Source: Desulfuromonas sp. SDB
Lineage (GTDB): Bacteria; SDB-A
Assembly: GCA_001412365.1 (NCBI GenBank)
Contig: LKUE01000324.1
Coordinates: forward strand, 1-5,894
DNA length: 5,894 bases
Direction: 5' to 3'
The notes below the pieces were generated by a model that saw only the letters and a program-made list of their open reading frames with translations, was not told where the DNA came from and made no database searches. Made by a program: the position numbers and the translations under genes. Below, piece after piece: positions 1 to 5,046 of this stretch (position 1 is its first letter; every line of letters starts with the position of its first letter).

Positions 1-174
1 CTGACAGGCAAGTCCTTTAAAAAACAGCAAGTCAGAATGCTGATTGAGTAAATTATGTTGTTCAGTGAGGGGCAGGTACTTACTTACCAAATCTAAAATC
101 TGATCAGGTGATAATTTTCGATGTTCTTTAAAATCAGCAATAGCCTCATTAATTTGTTGTTCAATTTCTTTCAA
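1..174 (-). CDS. N-terminal 58 residues of an unrecognised helical protein, cut by the window edge
   Basis: This reading frame is open from a TTG at 172-174 to the left edge. TTG is the only sensible start: an in-frame TGA lies two codons upstream, and a GGGTGAG ribosome-binding-like stretch sits about six bases before it. The GTG a few bases upstream is in another frame and stops after seven codons. The visible protein begins LKEIEQQINEAIADF and is rich in Glu, Gln, Leu and Lys, with no signal peptide or membrane segment. It looks like amphipathic helices. The last visible stretch (SDLLFFKGLACQ) resembles the first helix of a TPR-type helical repeat, but that is only an impression. It lies 84 bp downstream of the cyclase on the same strand, so it could be co-transcribed with it or use the weak promoter noted in the gap. 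Function unknown. I am fairly sure that it is coding, because codon use and start context are consistent. Confidence 0.6.
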   Translation of the reverse strand, partial: MKEIEQQINEAIADFKEHRKLSPDQILDLVSKYLPLTEQHNLLNQHSDLLFFKGLACQ

Positions 175-216
175 CTTTACTCACCCAACGGATTATTAAG
201 TTTACCTTTACCGTGC

Positions 217-246
217 TTTCTAATTTAAGTTTACCTTAAATGACAA
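217..246 (-). promoter_or_regulatory. Candidate promoter for the TTG-started gene
   Basis: On the minus strand, TTGTCA (241-246, five of six matches to the -35 consensus) is followed after 18 bp by TAGAAA (217-222, four of six matches to the -10 consensus). This would start transcription near position 210 and give a leader of about 36 bases before the TTG start. The -10 box is weak and the local sequence is AT-rich, so chance similarity is possible. The spacer coincides with the inverted repeat at 223-241. Confidence 0.3.
223..241. repeat. Perfect 7-bp inverted repeat, possible operator
   Basis: The arms ATTTAAG (223-229) and CTTAAAT (235-241) are perfect inverted complements around the 5-base centre TTTAC. 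The repeat lies between the candidate -35 and -10 boxes of the downstream gene, a classic place for a repressor operator. As RNA it would be a weak AT stem without a following U-run, so an intrinsic terminator is unlikely. Confidence 0.4.
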
Positions 247-258
247 AAAAAATGAATT

Positions 259-3200
259 TTACCTTGAATAAAACAAACATTGAATTTCCTGGATTTTATT
301 TTTTATCTCCATGGTCTTCTTGGTTTCATCTAAATCATTTAATAAGCTTAAACTAATTTGTTTAAATTTTTCCCTGTCAAATTTATGTTCAACCTTAACA
401 TTATACAATAATTTGGTAAATTCATAAAAACCTAAAGCTTTGTACAATCCCTCCTGGATGTTATTGATAAAATCCAGCATTAATTGAAGATGTTTGTTTA
501 AATCAGATGGCGAAGTGTTAGCTAATATCATAATCTTGTTAATTAAAATTTCAGATTTATAAAAGATTTCCTTATGATTTTGTTTCTGAGATAGTTCAGA
601 AGCCTGCCGGGCAATTGATTCAGCATTATCATAGTGTTTTAACTGAAAGTTCCATTCCGCCTTTAAATACAATGCATGGCTTAAATAATAGTTTAAATTA
701 TGCTTGATACTGAGCTTTTCAGCTAATTCAGCAAATAAAATTACCTGATCCCAATTATCCCATATTTTGTTTATTTTTGCTTTCTGCAAATACAGCACTA
801 TTTTTAGAAGTGGATTCGCCATCTTTTTAATATAAACTTCCGCTTGGTTAAGGTGATCCATAGCAGCTTGATACTGACCTTGGTCATAGTAAATAAGTTC
901 TAAATATCCATATCCTAATGCTAAAACATGCAAATCCTTTAGATCTTCAGCTAATTTCAAACCTTGGTTAATCCATTTTTTAGCTTGTTCAATATTTCCC
1001 AGGTTGCTATAGATGTTTCCTATATTCATACTGGCACTAGCTACTCCCTTTTTATCACCAATTTTTTTTCGGAATTTTAAATTTTCTTGATAATGTTCTA
1101 TAGCTAAATCCAGTTTCCCCATTTCAAAATAAACTGTACCTAAATTTCCAGTAGTTATGGCAATAGATCTTTTATTTCCCACTTTTTCAAATAAGCATAA
1201 CGCTTGTTTGAAGTAATTTTCAGCTTTATCAAATTCTCTTTTATTCAAAAAAACCATTCCCAAATTTCCTAAGGCAGATCCTAATTTATCTTTATCATCT
1301 AGATACTCAGTTAATTTTACTATTTTCCGATAATGCTGTTCAGCTTGGTCAAATTGACTGGTCTTTAATAAACTCATCCCAACGTTATTCAAACCGGAAA
1401 TTATTAATGAACGATCTTTAATTATTTCAGCCAATTTTAAGCTTTCTTTAAAGTTTTTTTTTGCAGTGGAGTAATCGGCTTGACTAAAATAAATTAAACC
1501 TAAATTATTAAAATAAACATAATTCCCTTTATTATCCTGGTAATTATCAAGGTATTTTTTTAGTTTTTTTAAATCTTGTAATGCTGATTCCCATTGACCA
1601 AGCAGGTTTTTTAAATCAACTGTTTGGTGGATAATTTCAATAACATCTTTAACCATAAATTCAATTTCGGATTCGGAATATTTAGCTGCATCAGAAATTT
1701 CATCCGGCTGTGGATAGTACTGTAAAAGAGTCTGGAAGTATTTTAAAGAAAGTTCATTTAAATAATTCTTCTTTGCATATTTCGCTGATTTCATTAAATA
1801 ATCTTTGATTTTATCTTCCACTTCCGCCCTGGTGTAATGTTCTAAAATTTCAAAGTAATATTCTTCTAAATTATCCTGATACAACTCCTCTAAAACCTGG
1901 CCGATATTCCGGTGAATTTTTCTAAGGGTTTGTTTCAGCTGCATCTGATAAGCTACTTCACACAGCAGCAGGTTGACAAAAGAATACAGATTCATTTGCT
2001 CATTTAACCATAGATTTTGACGAATACCCTGATCCAGTAAAAATTCAAGATAATCCTCCTGAATAATTTTTTTTAAAACAGCCAGAGAAAAACGGCTGCC
2101 AATCACTGCAGCAGTTTTGACCAGGTTTTTCAATCTAATCTCCAGCCGGTCAATACGAGACATTACTATTGAATTTATGGTGGAAGGGACTTGAAAATCA
2201 CCGTTAATTAATTCATTTTCCTCATCTAATAAATTATTTTCCATCATATATTGAGTAAGTTGTTTAATGTAAAATGGATTGCCACCGCTTTCCTTGTAAA
2301 TAAACTCCAGATGTTTCTCTGAAATTTCAGTAGAGCTGATGATATCCATAACAATACCCTTAGTTGCTTCTCTATCTAAATTTTTCAACTCCAGTCTGGA
2401 GGTTTGAACATTATCAATATTTAAATCAATTAATTCACCATTATCTCTTCTCCGGCAGGTAGCAATTACCAACAGCGGATATTGTCCAATTCCAGTCAGC
2501 AAATAATTAATAAATTTTAAACCATCATTATCTATATGCTGGATATCTTCAATTCTCAGCACCACCGGACCAGTTAGAGTTTTAGCGATAATCATATTTT
2601 TCATAGCCTGGAATATGTTGTTGTACCTTTCCCTGGGGCTAAGAGTTTCATATAGTGATCCTTCCCAGAAAATACCAAGTAAAGCTCCAATCATGGATTT
2701 GGTTCTGATCAATTCATCCTTGATTTCTTGATCCGGGCAGGTTGAAATCAACTCCTGGTAAATTTGTTGAAATTTCTCTAATTTACTGTGTTCTCCGGTT
2801 TCCAAAAAGAAATAGTTTTTCAGCCAAAAAATAAATGGATTGAAACTGGTTGGGATAATCGGATTGCAGAGACAGTTCAACCAGGAGATATCACCATGGT
2901 GGTATATTTTTTGAACCTCGTCCAACAGATGAGTCTTGCCAGCTCCCATGTCTCCATCTATATAAACAATTCCCTGGAAATCACAACTATTTAGAAGATC
3001 ATCAATCCTTTGTTTTAAAAACTTTATTGAATCATTTCTGCCAAAAGTTTTTAAATCAGATATTTTTGTCAGAAAATTGGATGCACTGTAACTTGATTTC
3101 AACTGGTAGACGCTTTCCGCATTTGAAAAACCTTTGAAATTTTTTTTACCCAGGTTTACTATTTCAAACTTTTTATCAGATTGCTTGGCTAAAGCTTGAT

Positions 3201-4272
3201 TTATATGTATCTGTCCAGGATTGGCTCCTGTCATCATCCGGGCAGCTAAGTTAACCGAACTTCCCTGGGCTGTATATTCTGCCCGGGAGTTACTGCCGAT
3301 AAAACCGGTAAAAGCACGTCCATAGGTCATTCCAATTTTCAGGGAAGCAGATAGATTTAAAATTTTCAAAGCAAAACTGCAGCTTCTCTCCACTATGTCT
3401 TCAGGAGTGACAGGAGCTCCAAAGAATATCAGGACAAAACATCCCTTGTCCCCAAAATTCACTCGGTTGAAATACCCCTGATACCTATCAGTCCATTTAA
3501 TAATATCAGATATCAAATGATCTTTATCCGGTTCCCCGGAGATTGATATAAAACAACTGATCACGTCTCTGAATTCATTAACCTGTCCGGTTAGTAAAAT
3601 TTCCGGATAAAATTTATTCTGAACCTCTTTTCCCAGTGTTTTTCTTTGGTGCTTGGTTGGTGATGAGGGAATTAGTGCAGTTAATTTACAGTACTTATCA
3701 TCAACTTTCCGAGTGCGGATATTAAGCTCAGCGGGATTAATTTTTTCAATAAATTCACCGGGGAAAATAATTTCATTTTTCCGGGCTTTTTTTTCAGATT
3801 CAGATGCCTGGTTAATTGCAGAACCGGCATAATAGTAAGCATAGTGGTTATCCTGCCCAATAATTTTCCAATTGATATCTCCGTATCCCAGTCCAATTTT
3901 TACTGAAATCAGATAGTCCCCGAATTTAGTCCTGAAATGTTCAATTTTGGCAAAACTTTGCCGGTTTTTCCAAGCGGAGATAAATAATTCAGACAAGCAG
4001 TTAACTTTTCCCGGAAATACCGCATTAAATGCATCTCCTGCAAAATGGGTAATAAATCCGTAGTTTTCATAGACAATTTGAACTGCGGGAGTGAAAATTT
4101 CATTGATTGCCTGGGCAATCAACTCCGCACCTTCCTGCCCATTTTTCATCAACTCCTGGGTCATTCTGGTGAATCCGGAAGTGTCCACAAACATCACTCC
4201 GCCTTTAAAAGATCCCTGGTAATTATTATTGCGGAAATCTACACCAATATTGTATGGAATTAAATTCCTCAC
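259..4272 (-). CDS. Soluble-adenylyl-cyclase-like protein: two class III cyclase domains, P-loop NTPase, TPR array
   Basis: A 1337-aa protein expected to make cAMP from ATP in the cytoplasm; no signal peptide or membrane segment is visible. Cyclase domain C1 spans about residues 24-175, with FVDTSGFT (metal Asp30) and FAGDAF (metal Asp80). Domain C2 spans about 235-392, with GDKGCF (Lys276, base recognition), EYT (Thr334, the class IIIb position) and VNLAARMM (Asn341 and Arg345, transition state). Together they complete one heterodimer-type active site, as in human sAC. A STAND/AAA_16-type NTPase follows: Walker A GDMGAGKT (440-447), Walker B VVLRIED (570-576), VIATCRR (602-608), the GGNPFYI motif (663-669) and a winged-helix-like stretch near 696-740. 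Helical repeats begin near 820, and regular 40-residue TPRs run from about 878 to 1237. Human sAC is somewhat longer, about 1600 residues. The start is uncertain: the GTG at 4270-4272 lacks a clear upstream ribosome binding site. It lies 54 bp after the secreted-protein gene, with no visible terminator between them, so an operon is likely. cGMP as product is less likely. Confidence 0.9.
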   Translation of the reverse strand: MRNLIPYNIGVDFRNNNYQGSFKGGVMFVDTSGFTRMTQELMKNGQEGAELIAQAINEIFTPAVQIVYENYGFITHFAGDAFNAVFPGKVNCLSELFISAWKNRQSFAKIEHFRTKFGDYLISVKIGLGYGDINWKIIGQDNHYAYYYAGSAINQASESEKKARKNEIIFPGEFIEKINPAELNIRTRKVDDKYCKLTALIPSSPTKHQRKTLGKEVQNKFYPEILLTGQVNEFRDVISCFISISGEPDKDHLISDIIKWTDRYQGYFNRVNFGDKGCFVLIFFGAPVTPEDIVERSCSFALKILNLSASLKIGMTYGRAFTGFIGSNSRAEYTAQGSSVNLAARMMTGANPGQIHINQALAKQSDKKFEIVNLGKKNFKGFSNAESVYQLKSSYSASNFLTKISDLKTFGRNDSIKFLKQRIDDLLNSCDFQGIVYIDGDMGAGKTHLLDEVQKIYHHGDISWLNCLCNPIIPTSFNPFIFWLKNYFFLETGEHSKLEKFQQIYQELISTCPDQEIKDELIRTKSMIGALLGIFWEGSLYETLSPRERYNNIFQAMKNMIIAKTLTGPVVLRIEDIQHIDNDGLKFINYLLTGIGQYPLLVIATCRRRDNGELIDLNIDNVQTSRLELKNLDREATKGIVMDIISSTEISEKHLEFIYKESGGNPFYIKQLTQYMMENNLLDEENELINGDFQVPSTINSIVMSRIDRLEIRLKNLVKTAAVIGSRFSLAVLKKIIQEDYLEFLLDQGIRQNLWLNEQMNLYSFVNLLLCEVAYQMQLKQTLRKIHRNIGQVLEELYQDNLEEYYFEILEHYTRAEVEDKIKDYLMKSAKYAKKNYLNELSLKYFQTLLQYYPQPDEISDAAKYSESEIEFMVKDVIEIIHQTVDLKNLLGQWESALQDLKKLKKYLDNYQDNKGNYVYFNNLGLIYFSQADYSTAKKNFKESLKLAEIIKDRSLIISGLNNVGMSLLKTSQFDQAEQHYRKIVKLTEYLDDKDKLGSALGNLGMVFLNKREFDKAENYFKQALCLFEKVGNKRSIAITTGNLGTVYFEMGKLDLAIEHYQENLKFRKKIGDKKGVASASMNIGNIYSNLGNIEQAKKWINQGLKLAEDLKDLHVLALGYGYLELIYYDQGQYQAAMDHLNQAEVYIKKMANPLLKIVLYLQKAKINKIWDNWDQVILFAELAEKLSIKHNLNYYLSHALYLKAEWNFQLKHYDNAESIARQASELSQKQNHKEIFYKSEILINKIMILANTSPSDLNKHLQLMLDFINNIQEGLYKALGFYEFTKLLYNVKVEHKFDREKFKQISLSLLNDLDETKKTMEIKNKIQEIQCLFYSR
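562..1641 (-). repeat. TPR-encoding array with exact 120-bp period
   Basis: This part of the cyclase gene encodes about nine tetratricopeptide units (residues 878-1237). The small residue at TPR position 8 falls at G925, G965, G1005, G1045, G1085, E1125, A1165 and A1205, an exact 40-residue step. The usual position-20 Ala appears at 897, 937 and onward. The NLG-type motif leaves a DNA echo: related CCTAAATTTCC-like words at 1139, 1259, 1379 and 1499 on the plus strand. Forty-residue TPRs are typical of NTPase-coupled and kinesin-light-chain-like arrays and usually bind proteins. The last units (after about residue 1150) are degenerate. Confidence 0.85.
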
Positions 4273-4273
4273 C
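4267..4273 (-). promoter_or_regulatory. GGTGAGG ribosome-binding-like sequence overlapping the annotated cyclase start
   Basis: The only Shine-Dalgarno-like stretch near the start of the cyclase gene, GGTGAGG, overlaps the GTG codon itself instead of preceding it. Six bases after its GAGG lies ATT (4258-4260, residue Ile5), a rare initiation codon. In-frame upstream codons back to the TAA include only CTG as an alternative, and the next ATG (Met27) lies inside the first strand of the cyclase fold. Initiation is therefore at the GTG with poor context, or at the ATT with good context. The difference is four residues. Confidence 0.35.
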
Positions 4274-4326
4274 AGATCATCAGCTGTGGTTGTTAGTTAA
4301 AATGTCAACAATTGATTTAAATGATA

Positions 4327-4911
4327 TCAATCAACAAACTGGATAGTAAACCTTTTAAATTCTCCCTGATCTATTATATTATCAAGATCTTGGTCGTAGT
4401 AGTAGATCAGATAGACAAATTGGGAGTCAAAATTCTCAATATCCTGTTTAATTTCTCCTTGGATATTGTCAACGGTCCAACCCAACTGCAGAGTTTTTCC
4501 ATCAACCCTTATCAGTTCAGCTCTGCTTATATCCGGATTTTCCAAATCATAGAAAAGGTAATGGCAGGCGTGCTCATTTAAATAAAGAGAAGAATAAATT
4601 CCCGCGGCAGCCAGACCTGCTCCCGGAAAGAAAAACTGAGTTTGTTCAGTATGATCTCCAGGCTGAATATTGAAAATATCCGGATTTAATGAGGCAGTAA
4701 TTCTTGCAGCATACCACCTGTCCTGTTCAGCATTGTAGTCATCAACGGTGAAGTTAATTTTAAAGGGAAGTTTTTCCAATACTAAACTATCCTGATCAGC
4801 TATATTAAATTGCTGAGAACCCTGGATTAACCACAATTCCGATACTTCTTCTGCGGAAAGTACATTGATGGATAATACCATCATCATAATCATAAATATT
4901 ATATTTTTCAT
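4327..4911 (-). CDS. Secreted 194-aa protein with an EF-hand-like loop
   Basis: I do not recognise a family. The start is firm: ATG with AAGGAG six bases upstream. Residues 1-20 form a signal peptide with a short positive N-terminus, a hydrophobic Met/Ile/Val/Leu core and a likely signal peptidase I site after LSA (20); there is no lipobox Cys. The mature part (about 174 residues) is acidic, rich in aromatic residues and looks mostly beta-stranded, with a Gly/Ala-rich patch at 97-104. Residues 173-184 read DQDLDNIIDQGE, with acidic residues at loop positions 1, 3, 5, 9 and 12 and Ile at 8. This is the calcium-coordinating pattern of EF-hand and dockerin-type loops; the usual Gly at position 6 is Asn. 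Two Cys are absent except for a single Cys116, so no internal disulfide is expected. It is the first gene of a probable two-gene unit with the cyclase. Expected location: outside the cytoplasmic membrane. Confidence 0.8.
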   Translation of the reverse strand: MKNIIFMIMMMVLSINVLSAEEVSELWLIQGSQQFNIADQDSLVLEKLPFKINFTVDDYNAEQDRWYAARITASLNPDIFNIQPGDHTEQTQFFFPGAGLAAAGIYSSLYLNEHACHYLFYDLENPDISRAELIRVDGKTLQLGWTVDNIQGEIKQDIENFDSQFVYLIYYYDQDLDNIIDQGEFKRFTIQFVD

Positions 4912-4917
4912 TTATAT

Positions 4918-4923
4918 CTCCTT
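4918..4923 (-). promoter_or_regulatory. Strong ribosome binding site AAGGAG
   Basis: AAGGAG lies six bases before the ATG of the 194-aa secreted protein. It fixes that start and indicates conventional Shine-Dalgarno initiation in this organism, in contrast to the cyclase and the plus-strand gene, which lack such a site. Confidence 0.85.
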
Positions 4924-4939
4924 AAAAACCAATTTAATG

Positions 4940-4958
4940 TTCAAATTAGGAATTTGAA
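4940..4958. repeat. Perfect 8-bp inverted repeat at the predicted transcription start
   Basis: The arms TTCAAATT (4940-4947) and AATTTGAA (4951-4958) are perfect inverted complements around AGG. The repeat overlaps the transcription start predicted from the minus-strand promoter (about 4957). It could be a dimeric repressor's operator or a hairpin at the 5' end of the mRNA. With 7 of 8 pairs being A-T, an RNA hairpin would be weak, which favours a DNA-level role. Confidence 0.45.
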
Positions 4959-4963
4959 AAATA

Positions 4964-4991
4964 AATATAACAGGTTTAAGCTAAATAGCAA
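4964..4991 (-). promoter_or_regulatory. Predicted extended -10 promoter for the secreted protein and cyclase
   Basis: On the minus strand, TTGCTA (4986-4991, four of six to consensus), a 16-bp spacer and TATATT (4964-4969, five of six) are visible, with TG one base before the -10 box (extended -10, TGTTATATT). Transcription would start near 4957, leaving a leader of about 46 bases with the AAGGAG site at its end. Because no terminator is visible after the 194-aa gene, this is also the likely main promoter of the cyclase gene. Confidence 0.55.
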
Positions 4992-4995
4992 AATA

Positions 4996-5024
4996 TTGTT
5001 ATCTAATATTTTTAATAATATAAT
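4996..5024 (+). promoter_or_regulatory. Predicted promoter for the holin/phosphodiesterase gene
   Basis: TTGTTA (4996-5001, four of six to the -35 consensus), an optimal 17-bp spacer and a perfect TATAAT (5019-5024). Transcription would start near 5031, leaving a leader of only about 16 bases before the ATG, without a Shine-Dalgarno sequence. The -35 box is separated by only four bases from the -35 box of the divergent promoter. Confidence 0.6.
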
Positions 5025-5046
5025 CATCTAAAATTAAATAAATGTT

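Larger units (their letters stand above)
196..265. repeat. Three phased TTTACCTT direct repeats
   Basis: TTTACCTT occurs at 201-208, 230-237 and 258-265, at intervals of 29 and 28 bp. The first two copies extend to a 13-bp identity, TTAAGTTTACCTT (196-208 and 225-237). The third overlaps the last codons of the cyclase gene. On the minus strand each reads AAGGTAAA. Spacing near three helical turns would put them roughly on one face of the DNA, which is compatible with a cooperative DNA-binding protein. Chance in AT-rich sequence is the alternative. Confidence 0.4.

Noticed and set aside
245-252. Run of eight T on the minus strand just after the cyclase stop, as a terminator tail
   Set aside because: No GC-containing stem precedes the run, so an intrinsic terminator is not supported.
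2788-2994. 68-codon open frame on the plus strand
   Set aside because: It is antisense to the Walker A region of the cyclase gene, with no ribosome binding site and no recognisable motif; the minus-strand frame is clearly the coding one.
3681-4263. Three short open frames (3681-3896 and 3909-4118 minus, 4045-4263 plus) overlapping the first cyclase domain
   Set aside because: All lie inside conserved cyclase motifs in other frames and show no sensible protein features.
4303-4308. Perfect TTGACA on the minus strand upstream of the cyclase gene
   Set aside because: No acceptable -10 box is found 15-19 bp downstream (the sequence there is AGCTGA or similar), so I do not call a promoter for the cyclase alone.
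4312-4335. Symmetric ATTGAT/ATCAAT words and the TGATATCA palindrome at the end of the 194-aa gene
   Set aside because: The arms are short and AT-only, partly within coding sequence, with no U-run after them; there is no terminator and no clear operator.
4321-4581. 86-codon open frame on the plus strand
   Set aside because: It is antisense to the C-terminal part of the secreted protein gene, whose start, signal peptide and ribosome binding site are convincing.
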